Shown piece after piece: positions 13,898-19,777 of a stretch of 23,615 nt of DNA. The stretch is from SIG603 sp964370115 (GTDB lineage: Bacteria; Bacillota; Clostridia; Oscillospirales; Acutalibacteraceae), in NCBI GenBank assembly GCA_964370115.1, contig CAYJIA010000034.1, forward strand, positions 1-23,615, given 5' to 3'. Each line of letters opens with the position of its first letter. Within the stretch, counting starts at the first letter, position 1. The notes under the pieces were generated by a model. That model was not told the origin of the DNA and searched no databases. It worked only from the letters and a program-made list of their open reading frames with translations. The position numbers were made by a program, and so were the translations under genes.

Positions 13898-14854
13898 GTG
13901 GGAGTATTTTTAAGTGTAATAATTTATACTGCCCTAATAGTTTTTGGCTTAGTGCTTTCCGCATCAATTTTCTTTTTCTTTTATGCCTGCATAAGAAACA
14001 AGCCAAAATTCCGCTGTGATTACCTCAAAGATCCCGACAGTCCTTGGACTAATAATTTTAACAAGATAAAAAATATTGAAGAAGGACTTTTGGAATTAGA
14101 GTACAAGGATTTGGAAATTAATTCTTTTGACGGATTAAAACTTTGCGGAGAAATATACACTCCAAAAGAAAAAGTTGGCAACAAAGTAGCACTTTTAATG
14201 CACGGATTTCGCTCGCATAACAGAGACGACGTTATGATAGCCTGTGAAATGTTCTTGAAAAACGGGTATAGTGTTGCGATTGTAAGTCAAAGAACACATG
14301 GAAAAAGCCAAGGAAAGTTTATAACATTTGGAATAAAAGAAAGATATGACTGTAAAAATTGGTGTGAGGAATTAGTTAAAATATGCGGAATTAACGTGCA
14401 AATTTGTTTGTTTGGAGTGTCTATGGGCGCTGCTACGGTGCTTATGGCAAGTGGTTTAGCTTTACCAAAACAGGTAAAAGCAATAGTGGCCGACTGTGGG
14501 TTTACCTCACCTTACGACATTTATAAGCATGTGTTAAAAAGAGACTACAAACTCCCCGCATTTCCTATATTAAATGTAGCAGGTATATTTACAAGGCTTA
14601 TAGCTGGATTTAGTTTTAGAGAGTACTCTGTAAAAGAGGCGATGAAAGAAAACAAGGTACCGGTGCTTTTTATTCATGGCGATAAAGATACCTTTGTGCC
14701 TACGTGGATGTCAAAAGAGAACTATCGAAACTGCAACGCAAAAAAAGAACTGCTAATCATAAAAGATGCAGTTCATGCCGTGAGCTTTTTGACAAAACCC
14801 AAAAAATGTAAAACAGTTATGTTTGATTTTTTAGAGGAAAGCTTTAGTAGTTAA
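13898..14854 (+). CDS. Membrane-anchored alpha/beta hydrolase
   Basis: Serine hydrolase with a single N-terminal membrane segment (residues about 5-30, ending FFFFYACIRNK). The bulk is probably cytoplasmic, because Arg and Lys follow the helix. Catalytic elements: oxyanion-hole HGF (102-104), nucleophile S175 in FGVSMGAAT, acid D264 in HGDKDTFVP and base H293 in AVHAVSF. The fold matches peptidase S9/BAAT-like extended hydrolases common in Clostridia (318 residues). I use the GTG at 13898: the alternative GTG at 13889 lies inside the AGAGGTG ribosome site. Substrate unknown. Its stop codon overlaps a heptad repeat, followed by a short terminator-like hairpin. Confidence 0.87.
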   Translation: MGVFLSVIIYTALIVFGLVLSASIFFFFYACIRNKPKFRCDYLKDPDSPWTNNFNKIKNIEEGLLELEYKDLEINSFDGLKLCGEIYTPKEKVGNKVALLMHGFRSHNRDDVMIACEMFLKNGYSVAIVSQRTHGKSQGKFITFGIKERYDCKNWCEELVKICGINVQICLFGVSMGAATVLMASGLALPKQVKAIVADCGFTSPYDIYKHVLKRDYKLPAFPILNVAGIFTRLIAGFSFREYSVKEAMKENKVPVLFIHGDKDTFVPTWMSKENYRNCNAKKELLIIKDAVHAVSFLTKPKKCKTVMFDFLEESFSS

Positions 14855-14876
14855 TAGTTAATAATTAATAGTTAAT
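14849..14876. repeat. Heptad repeat (AGTTAAT, four units) at the hydrolase stop codon
   Basis: Four consecutive 7-nt units AGTTAAT, the third with one change (AATTAAT), beginning over the TAA stop at 14852-14854. This mirrors the heptads that run over the valS stop codon, although the unit sequence differs. Confidence 0.6.
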
Positions 14877-14887
14877 AAGTGTGGCGG

Positions 14888-14906
14888 AAACGCTTTGCGT
14901 TTTTTG
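14888..14906 (+). terminator. Probable intrinsic terminator after the hydrolase gene
   Basis: AAACGC-ttt-GCGTTT hairpin (14888-14902) followed by more T residues, 34 nt after the stop codon. The stem is short, so it may be weak. Confidence 0.45.
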
Positions 14907-14924
14907 ATTAAAAATTTCAGATTC

Positions 14925-15050
14925 TTAGGGCAGAGCCCTGAGTCGTTTTCCGCAGAAAACGAAATCTTATACTAAGAGGCGCATTTTTGAAAGTGAATTT
15001 TTGCACAAAGTGCAAAAAGAGAAAACTTTTTGAAAGAGAAAAAGTTTTCT
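14925..15050. repeat. Multi-hairpin dispersed repeat, copy 1
   Basis: About 120 nt that recurs with roughly 90 percent identity by eye at 23217-23339. It folds as four successive hairpins: AGGGC-aga-GCCCT (14927-14939), CGTTTTC-cgca-GAAAACG (14944-14961), a 9-bp TTTTTGCAC/GTGCAAAAA stem (14998-15018) and a 12-bp AGAAAACTTTTT/AAAAAGTTTTCT stem (15020-15050). A 61-codon open frame across it (14987-15172) is a by-product. It is probably a non-autonomous mobile or structured RNA element. The family is not one I recognise. Confidence 0.75.
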
Positions 15051-15071
15051 TATGGCTTGCAGAAAACCAAA

Positions 15072-15095
15072 GCAAGGGCAGAGCCCTTGCCCTAC
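15072..15095 (-). repeat. REP-type hairpin, GTAG head on minus strand
   Basis: Perfect 8-bp stem GCAAGGGC/GCCCTTGC with AGA loop, then CCTAC, i.e. minus-strand GTAG one base before the stem. The AGA loop and GGGC/GCCC resemble the first hairpin of the adjacent dispersed repeat. Confidence 0.55.
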
Positions 15096-15129
15096 ACCAC
15101 ATTAATCAAATTAAGCGTAAAACAAAACT

Positions 15130-15151
15130 GGCGACCGATGGTCGCCCCTAC
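15130..15151 (-). repeat. REP-type hairpin, GTAG head on minus strand
   Basis: Perfect 7-bp stem GGCGACC/GGTCGCC with GAT loop, then CCTAC at 15147-15151. It has the same layout as the RAYT-borne hairpins but a different inner stem. Confidence 0.7.
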
Positions 15152-15173
15152 ACTATAATTGAAATTTTATAAG

Positions 15174-15196
15174 GTAGGGGTGGCCATCGGCTGCCA
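15174..15196 (+). repeat. Degenerate REP-type hairpin, GTAG head on plus strand
   Basis: GTAGGGG (15174-15180) followed by an imperfect palindrome (TGGC...GCCA). It faces the previous hairpin head to head. The stem has several mismatches, so this copy looks decayed. Confidence 0.5.
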
Positions 15197-15227
15197 GTTA
15201 TATTTTTATTAATCAAATTTTTTATAT

Positions 15228-15258
15228 AAAAAAAGCGTAGCTTTTTTGCTACGCTTTT
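15228..15258 (-). terminator. Intrinsic terminator of the 6S RNA candidate
   Basis: GCGTAGC (15235-15241), six-base loop, GCTACGC (15248-15254). Read on the minus strand the stem is followed by seven T (15234-15228), a strong terminator. Read on the plus strand only four T follow. Confidence 0.8.
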
Positions 15259-15280
15259 CACTATTTCTAAAAAATAAAAA

Positions 15281-15475
15281 TCCCGCCTGACCGTAACGTG
15301 CTTCTCAATAACCTGCTACAAAAAAGCAGGTGGGTGTTCTCCCTGTTGTCTCGCGCTCCCTTCGTCCAACCTCGGACAAGCCGTGTCGGGAGGTCTGCAT
15401 TCCCTCAACAGGAGTAAAACTCCCTAAAAAATGAGTGTAGGGTTATTTGTGCACGATTGGCGCATCAGGCAGGAA
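15281..15475 (-). ncRNA. ssrS: 6S RNA (candidate)
   Basis: A roughly 195-nt minus-strand RNA of the architecture of 6S RNA, which binds housekeeping RNA polymerase by mimicking an open promoter. The ends pair (5' CCTGCCTGA with 3' TCAGGCGGG). The terminal part has CTGTTG/CAACAG enclosing ACCTCCCG...GGGAGCGCGAG and a GTCC/GGAC hairpin. The 3' strand of the central bubble contains the expected small hairpin ACCTGC...GCAGGT. From memory, CTCCCG-n-GGCTTGTCC-n-GGACGAAGGGAG resembles clostridial 6S sequences. The minus-strand TATAGA at 15487-15482 could be the -10, and a T-run terminator follows 22 nt after the 3' stem. SRP RNA was considered and rejected. A covariance-model search would settle it. 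Confidence 0.75.
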
Positions 15476-15494
15476 AGTTTTTCTATAGAAAATT

Positions 15495-15779
15495 TTAGTT
15501 TTCTTCGTAAAACTCTTCTTCAAAACGAGTCTCAAACATTTGAGCAAGTTTGTCTAAAAGCTCTTCGTTTTCAACTTCCATAAGTTGCTCTTCGCCGTCT
15601 TCTTCAACTATCTCAAAGATGTAATATGTTTCAGCCTCAAGAGTGTCGTCTACAGTTGTTGGCACAAGTGCCACAAAGTGACCGTCATCTGTTTCAAGCT
15701 CATCTATAACTTCAAATTCATGCTCTGTTCCATCTTCATCTAAAAGAGTGATAAGATCTGCCTCGTATTCGTTATCCAT
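15495..15779 (-). CDS. DUF1292 family protein
   Basis: Small, very acidic cytoplasmic protein of unknown function, widespread in Firmicutes. DNEYEADLITLLDEDGTEHE, then FEVIDELE and ETYYIFEIVEEDGEEQLMEV, are typical of DUF1292. The C-terminus ends in a Glu-rich tail (FETRFEEEFYEEN). The open frame extends upstream to 15920, but that part is AT-rich non-protein-like sequence containing the promoter. I start at the ATG at 15779 (94 residues), preceded by TTGGAG. In many Clostridia DUF1292 genes sit near ruvX and fur-type genes; here it stands alone just upstream of the 6S RNA candidate on the same strand. Confidence 0.85.
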   Translation of the reverse strand: MDNEYEADLITLLDEDGTEHEFEVIDELETDDGHFVALVPTTVDDTLEAETYYIFEIVEEDGEEQLMEVENEELLDKLAQMFETRFEEEFYEEN

Positions 15780-15831
15780 TTTAATGCTCCAATCCGCCGA
15801 GACTTTGTCGGCATATAATTTTGATAGATAT

Positions 15832-15860
15832 ATTGTACCCTGTAAATTGGTTTTAGTCAA
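15832..15860 (-). promoter_or_regulatory. Promoter of the DUF1292 gene
   Basis: Minus-strand TTGACT (15860-15855), 17-nt spacer, TACAAT (15837-15832). The expected start near 15825 leaves a leader of about 45 nt. That leader contains a GCCGA/TCGGC hairpin (15797-15813) just ahead of the ribosome site. Confidence 0.7.
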
Positions 15861-15963
15861 TATTATTATGGATTTCTTTGTATATATAATATATACGATA
15901 GTTTTTTGAAAATTATTCATGTAAAGAATTAATAAAAAATATTAATTTATTTTAATAAAACTA

Positions 15964-15992
15964 TTGACAAAGTGCACAACTAGGAGTACAAT
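15964..15992 (+). promoter_or_regulatory. Strong promoter of the long intergenic transcript
   Basis: TTGACA at 15964-15969, exactly 17 nt, TACAAT at 15987-15992, giving a start near 15999. No protein gene with a usable ribosome site follows for more than 1.2 kb, so it most likely drives a non-coding RNA. Confidence 0.75.
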
Positions 15993-15998
15993 ACAGAT

Positions 15999-17181
15999 AA
16001 AGAAAGAACTTAACAAAACATAGCATAGTTAAAGAGAAAAATTAGGAATAAAAAAGTGGTTTTGTTAAAGTTTGTAGAGAAAGGGTGAGTCCCATGGAAA
16101 TTGCGCTGAAACAGGTCGGTGGCTTAAATGGCGCTGACCAAAACAAAAGCAACTTGAAATTGGTAAACGGTATAAAATGTAGTGCTGTTTGTCATGAGTT
16201 TAATGAGATTTCAAATTGCAATACAAATACTTTTTCTAAGTTTTAATTGTCCATCGTTTTTAGGTTTCGTTAAACCTGTGTATAATTTTTTGGTATAGAT
16301 TAAAACCCCTTGTAAAAAGTTTGTACTTGAAGAAAATTGGGTTAAGTTATATCATAATAAGTTTGAAATTTCAATTAAAGACTTTGTCTTTATAAATACA
16401 TTTAAAATATACTTTAGTTTTGTTATAAAATCAGTCTTAGAAGTTAGATTTGTTTAATGCCTTTATGACGCAGATTAAAGTTGTCATGGTGTGAGATTTT
16501 TCATAACGAGAAAGTGAAAAGTTAAATACCACAACCGAGAAGGGATATAGGCGACTTACGAGTTATGATGATGAATAGGTAAAAAGTTCATAAAATTTAG
16601 TGATGAAAAAACTGCCTAGTTTGAGATTTTAATTGGTATTGGTCGGTTGATGATTGTAATTGAAAATAGTTTAAATTTTGATAAATTAGAGATTGTTTAT
16701 AGGTATGATAGTTAATTAAAATCTTTACTTTATAAACGGCAAAGATTACAAAAATGGAATGTAAGTAGTATAGCCAAAATTCTATATTAAATAGACGATG
16801 AGAACATGATTTTTTTAAAAAAGGCAATACGAAAATACGGTTGTATGAGTGGCATTTTACAAGATGTAAAGTATCAAGTCTTGCTAAAGGGAAAAGCCAA
16901 TTGTAAAAAAAGCAAGCAAAAAAAATTAAATAGAGTTCGGTTATTTAAACTATAATTAGTTGAATAGGACGTGTAGAATATGCGAGAGATTAATAATACG
17001 TCTTAAAATATGTTAAAATCAAATATTTGTGTCTTTAAGATAAACTTTAGGTTTAGTGCACATGAGGAGGCACGAAGAATAAGAGGATAATCCAATGTAC
17101 TAGTTAAAGCTTTTACCGGTCGAAAATATAATTAAATATTCTTTTGAGGGTTTCGTGTGTTGCACGTGACCCTCAATTTTT
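15999..17181 (+). ncRNA. Candidate long structured non-coding RNA, about 1.2 kb
   Basis: The 1.45-kb gap between the DUF1292 and GNAT genes holds no convincing protein. It has a near-consensus promoter at its left end and an intrinsic terminator at its right end, both on the plus strand. Local stems seen by eye: a 10-bp perfect stem 16010-16019/16059-16068 at the 5' end; an 8-bp stem with wobbles 16114-16121/16132-16139; AGGTTT/AAACCT (16262-16277); TAAAGAC/GTCTTTA (16376-16392); TCATAAC/GTTATGA (16501-16507/16562-16568), which interleaves with TAGGC/GCCTA (16548-16552/16614-16618) as a possible pseudoknot; TTTACA/TGTAAA (16856-16870); GACGT/ACGTC (16968-16972/16998-17002). Composition is more AT-rich than neighbouring genes. 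A 50-codon frame at 16094-16246 lacks a good ribosome site. Size recalls ornate large RNAs (OLE, GOLLD, ROOL), but I recognise no family motif. Confidence 0.5.
17146..17181 (+). terminator. Intrinsic terminator at the end of the long intergenic region
   Basis: GAGGGT (17146-17151) pairs with ACCCTC (17169-17174), and inside it CGTG (17054-type position 17154-17157) pairs with CACG (17163-17166) around a 5-nt loop, followed by five T. It lies 53 nt before the GNAT start, so it would stop any transcript entering from the left. Confidence 0.8.
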
Positions 17182-17188
17182 GTATAAT
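17160..17188 (+). promoter_or_regulatory. Promoter of the GNAT gene, overlapping the terminator
   Basis: TTGCAC at 17160-17165, 17-nt spacer, TATAAT at 17183-17188. The -35 box lies in the loop and right arm of the terminator hairpin. The start would be near 17195, giving a leader of about 39 nt. Confidence 0.6.
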
Positions 17189-17233
17189 ATAAATAGCATA
17201 AAAATTTAGGAAATATATTTTAAGGGGAAGAAT

Positions 17234-17740
17234 ATGAAATTAAGACAGGCAGGGCTTGGGGATTTAAACTCCCTTAAGCTGTTTTTTGAAGAAGTAGTAG
17301 AGCAAATGAACAAAGGAGGAATTTATATTTGGGACGAGGTCTACCCTTATATAGTTCTTGAAAATGATATAGAAAAAAGTCGTTTTTATATTTTAGAAAA
17401 TGATGGCGAAATAATTGCCACCTTCGCACTTTGTGAGGAAAATGGTGAGAAAAGTAAACTTGGATGGAAAGATAGTGAAGCTCTAGCACTTTACATATAC
17501 AGGCTCGCGATAAAACCTGACTTTATGGGTAAAGGTATAGCGACAAAACTTATAGAAAATTGTATGGAGCTTGCAAAAAACAAAGGCGCAAAATACCTTA
17601 GACTTTTAGTGGTCGAGGAAAACAAGCCTGCATTTAAGTTATATGAAAAAAATAATTTTGATGTGGCAGAGGGGTATTATGAAGATGAAATAGGAGATAA
17701 GGTTTTAATTGAATACGGATTTGAGAAAAAAATAGATTAA
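17234..17740 (+). CDS. GNAT family N-acetyltransferase
   Basis: Acetyl-CoA-dependent acetyltransferase, 168 residues, cytoplasmic. The acetyl-CoA pyrophosphate-binding motif A is LAIKPDFMGKGIATKLIE (about residues 91-108; Q/R-x-x-G-x-G/A pattern as FMGKGIA), followed by GAKYLRLLVVEENKPAFKLYEKNNF, the usual C-terminal strand and helix. AAGGGGAAG precedes the ATG. It is a single-gene unit: own promoter on the left, bidirectional terminator on the right. The acceptor (amino acid, polyamine, protein N-terminus, drug) cannot be inferred. Confidence 0.9.
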   Translation: MKLRQAGLGDLNSLKLFFEEVVEQMNKGGIYIWDEVYPYIVLENDIEKSRFYILENDGEIIATFALCEENGEKSKLGWKDSEALALYIYRLAIKPDFMGKGIATKLIENCMELAKNKGAKYLRLLVVEENKPAFKLYEKNNFDVAEGYYEDEIGDKVLIEYGFEKKID

Positions 17741-17745
17741 AAAAC

Positions 17746-17798
17746 AAAAGCTTGCAAGCTATAAGGAGGCATTTCCTTGTCGCTTGCAAGCCTTTTAA
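17746..17798. terminator. Bidirectional terminator between the GNAT and YjfB-like genes
   Basis: GCTTGCAAGC occurs at 17750-17759 and again at 17782-17791, each itself palindromic. Together they form a long stem, with AAGGA/TCCTT inside. T-rich tails lie on both sides (CTTTTAAATTT to the right; TTTTGTTTTTT on the minus strand), so it can serve both converging genes. Confidence 0.8.
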
Positions 17799-17807
17799 AT
17801 TTAAAGT

Positions 17808-17996
17808 TTATATGTAAATATCAAGCAGTTTTCCCGGAGCTGGAGTGTGGGCAGTAGGTGTAGACATCATTTGTATAAGGTTTTGTGAGGTCGCCTCCTG
17901 ATTTTCCATGCTTTTTTTCATCATGCTGACATTTACCTGTTGCATAGTGCTCGCTGAGCTCATAGCCATACTTAAAGCAGCTATTTCCATTACCAT
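17808..17996 (-). CDS. YjfB-like putative motility protein
   Basis: Short protein (62 residues) of the YjfB family (PF14070), found mostly in Firmicutes and labelled as a putative motility protein. Hallmarks: MEIAALSMAMSSAS at the start, then QQVNVSMMKKSMENQEATSQ, an N/Q/M-rich helical middle, and a C-terminal PGKLLDIYI. Three starts are possible; ATG at 17996 (MVMEIAAL) has AGGTGA 5-6 nt upstream and is preferred over 18014, while 17990 is also plausible. No other flagellar or chemotaxis gene is in the window, and its promoter looks like sigma-A, not sigma-D. Confidence 0.78.
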   Translation of the reverse strand: MVMEIAALSMAMSSASTMQQVNVSMMKKSMENQEATSQNLIQMMSTPTAHTPAPGKLLDIYI

Positions 17997-18031
17997 AAAA
18001 TCACCTAGTTTCAATTATTATCTATGTCTAT

Positions 18032-18060
18032 ATTATAATACAAAAGCTAAGAAAAGTAAA
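18032..18060 (-). promoter_or_regulatory. Promoter of the YjfB-like gene
   Basis: Minus-strand TTTACT (18060-18055), 17 nt, TATAAT (18037-18032), about 36 nt before the ATG at 17996. No motility-type (sigma-D) promoter was seen. Confidence 0.5.
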
Positions 18061-18123
18061 TAGTGCATTTTACCAGTTTTTGTGTTATATTAGAATAAAC
18101 AAATTCGTCTAGGGGGAATGGAA

Positions 18124-18894
18124 ATGAAAAATATCAAACTTTTTGTAAGTGATTTGGACAATACCCTTTTAAACTCAGAGCAAATTATCACAAAACACAC
18201 GGCAGAAGTTTTAGAAAGATGCCGACAAAAGGGGATAGTTATAGCTTTTGCCACGGCAAGACCGATTAGATACACAAATTGCTTTTTTAAATATTTTACG
18301 CCAGATATGTATGTTTGTCATAACGGTGCAGTGGTGAATTTTTCCGACGACGAGCGAGTTCATGCGGGAGTAAACCAAAAACAGGCATTAGATTTTGTAA
18401 ATAAACTACTAGATTATAATAAGAGTTTAGAAATATCAATCGAGTTCGAAGACAGAATTTACTCTAATTATAACTCTGATAAGCACTGGAAAGGCATAGA
18501 CTATATAAAATCTGAGCTAGTAGACTTGCAGTTTGATGCCGCCGACAAGGTTCTTGTAGCGCTTAGCGATGAGCAGGTAAACGATGTAATGAAGTTTATT
18601 CCAAAGGACTGCTATCTAGAGCTTTCAAAAGACGGTGTCGCGATGATGATGAATAAAGAAGCGACGAAGATAAACGGAATTAAAAAACTGTGTAACAAAT
18701 TGGGTATAGATTTGTCGCAGGTAGTGGCGTTTGGTGATGATTATAATGACCTTTCGATGATAAAAGAATGTGGCGTGGGCGTCGCGGTCGAAAACGCAAG
18801 ACAAGAGATAAAAGATGTTGCAAATTATCAAACACTTTCAAGTGACGACAACGGAGTGGCAAAGTGGCTTTTAGAGAATATTTTGGAGGGGTAA
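18124..18894 (+). CDS. Cof-type HAD family phosphatase
   Basis: Mg-dependent phosphatase of the HAD superfamily, subfamily IIB (Cof type), 256 residues. Motif I is VSDLDNTLL with nucleophile D10 and acid D12. ATARPIRY carries motif II, and motif IV is FGDDYNDLSMI near the C-terminus. The cap lies between motifs II and III, the usual arrangement for sugar-phosphate or nucleotide phosphatases. An ATG at 18118 is in frame but touches the AGGGGG; 18124 has 7 nt spacing. It is followed after 3 nt by the P-loop gene, so the two form an operon. Substrate unknown. Confidence 0.92.
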   Translation: MKNIKLFVSDLDNTLLNSEQIITKHTAEVLERCRQKGIVIAFATARPIRYTNCFFKYFTPDMYVCHNGAVVNFSDDERVHAGVNQKQALDFVNKLLDYNKSLEISIEFEDRIYSNYNSDKHWKGIDYIKSELVDLQFDAADKVLVALSDEQVNDVMKFIPKDCYLELSKDGVAMMMNKEATKINGIKKLCNKLGIDLSQVVAFGDDYNDLSMIKECGVGVAVENARQEIKDVANYQTLSSDDNGVAKWLLENILEG

Positions 18895-18897
18895 AAA

Positions 18898-19449
18898 ATG
18901 AAGCTTGTATGGATAATAGGTAGTGGGGCAGTTGGCAAAATGACAGTCGGTCAAGAGCTTATGAAAATCACGGACCTAAGGCTTTTTCATAATCACATGA
19001 TGATAGAAGCGGTCATAGATATTTTTGGAAGATTTGACGGTAAAACCAGTAATAGACTGCGTGAAGTGATTTTTGAAGAATTTTCAAAATCGGATTTATA
19101 CGGCATGATTTTTACATATATGTGGGCCTTTGACTTGGAAAGTGACAGGGAATATGTAGAGCATGTGACGAATATATTTAGAGAAAGTGGAGCAGAAATT
19201 TACTGTGTAGAGCTCATCTGCGACCAAGAAACAAGGCTTAAAAGAAATGCAACGGAAAATAGAATGGAAAATAAAAAGTCAAAAAGAGACCTTGAATTTT
19301 CTAAAGGATTAATACTAAACGAGGATAAAAACTACAGACTAGTAAGCGAAAAAGGTGAAATCCCATTTGAAAATTACCTCCGAATAGACAACGCAAATTT
19401 GGAGGCGGATGTAGTGGCGAAAATGATAAAGGAAAAATTTTCTCTGTGA
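18898..19449 (+). CDS. P-loop kinase-like protein
   Basis: Small P-loop NTPase (183 residues) of the shikimate/gluconate-kinase-like type. Walker A is G8-SGAVGKMT16, an unusual form with Met between Lys and Thr. It is followed by FHNHMMIEAV, where the His/Asn pair may help bind the acceptor. A lid-like basic stretch (RLKRNATENRMENKKSKR) occupies residues about 117-134. Such proteins are usually annotated as AAA family ATPase or shikimate kinase by loose similarity; I would not claim shikimate as substrate. GGAGGGG within the end of the HAD gene serves as ribosome site, so translation is coupled. Confidence 0.8.
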   Translation: MKLVWIIGSGAVGKMTVGQELMKITDLRLFHNHMMIEAVIDIFGRFDGKTSNRLREVIFEEFSKSDLYGMIFTYMWAFDLESDREYVEHVTNIFRESGAEIYCVELICDQETRLKRNATENRMENKKSKRDLEFSKGLILNEDKNYRLVSEKGEIPFENYLRIDNANLEADVVAKMIKEKFSL

Positions 19450-19454
19450 AATCA

Positions 19455-19483
19455 TTGACAAATTTCTGTTTTTGAAGTATTAT
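19455..19483 (+). promoter_or_regulatory. Promoter of the ilv operon
   Basis: TTGACA at 19455-19460, 17 nt, TATTAT at 19478-19483, only 6 nt after the stop of the P-loop gene. Start near 19490, directly ahead of the T-box leader. Confidence 0.75.
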
Positions 19484-19489
19484 ATAGAA

Positions 19490-19754
19490 CATATACACAT
19501 AATGCAATGACGGGAATTGGCGTGAGGGTCTTTCTTTAAGAGAGTTGTCGGTGGGTGCGAGACAACAGAAAGCTTGCGACCTGCTCATCTCGTAGCAGTT
19601 TTTCTGAAAACGCTTAGCTATTAGGAAAAAACGGTAGTCTCCGTTATCGGACGGCGTGTTTTTTGACACGCGATGAGTGGTCACATTTAGTGACAATTAG
19701 AGTGGTACCGTGAAATTAAGCTTTCACCTCTTTGTTGAGGTGGAAGCTTTTGTT
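19490..19754 (+). promoter_or_regulatory. T-box leader of the ilvBNA operon
   Basis: tRNA-sensing leader that terminates transcription when the cognate tRNA is charged. Stem I carries the apical AGAGAGTTGTCGGTGGGTG and GACAAC, and GGTC/GACC plus CTTTCT/AGAAAG pair its two sides. The conserved T-box TTAGAGTGGTACCGTG is at 19697-19712, with the UGGU bulge (19703-19706) to pair with an ACCA tRNA end. The terminator helix follows. The specifier region reads CTCATCTCG (19584-19592). AUC (Ile) at 19587-19589 is my preferred specifier because ilvA is in the operon, but the adjacent CUC (Leu) cannot be excluded by eye. Confidence 0.93.
19718..19753 (+). terminator. T-box regulated terminator
   Basis: 13-bp stem AAGCTTTCACCTC (19718-19730) with GAGGTGGAAGCTT (19737-19749), one G-T pair, 6-nt loop, then TTGTT. 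The antiterminator would form from the T-box sequence upstream instead. Confidence 0.9.
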
Positions 19755-19777
19755 ATATAAAGAAAGGATTGGTTATT

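Noticed and set aside
14987..15172. 61-codon frame, with a similar peptide at 23163-23363
   Set aside because: The similarity (KVNFC...CKKRKLF) comes from the dispersed hairpin repeat. The frame runs on through unrelated REP hairpins in copy 1, so it is not a gene family.
14849..15200. CRISPR array
   Set aside because: Repeats here are heptads and hairpins without regular 25-40 nt repeat/spacer alternation, and no cas gene is present.
15281..15475. SRP RNA (small cytoplasmic RNA) as alternative for the 6S candidate
   Set aside because: The GGAC-GAAGGGAG segment superficially resembles the SRP domain, but the SRP tetraloop and its GGAAGNAGCA-type motif are absent, while the end-pairing and central-bubble layout fit 6S.
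16094..16246. 50-codon open frame starting ATG inside the long intergenic region
   Set aside because: No proper ribosome site, no recognisable family, and the start lies in a region forming RNA hairpins. Chance frames of this length are plausible. Kept only as a reservation against the non-coding interpretation.
16597..16827. 76-codon minus-strand open frame in the same region
   Set aside because: Composition is Tyr/Gln/Leu/Ile-rich as expected from random AT-rich DNA; no ribosome site and no promoter facing it.
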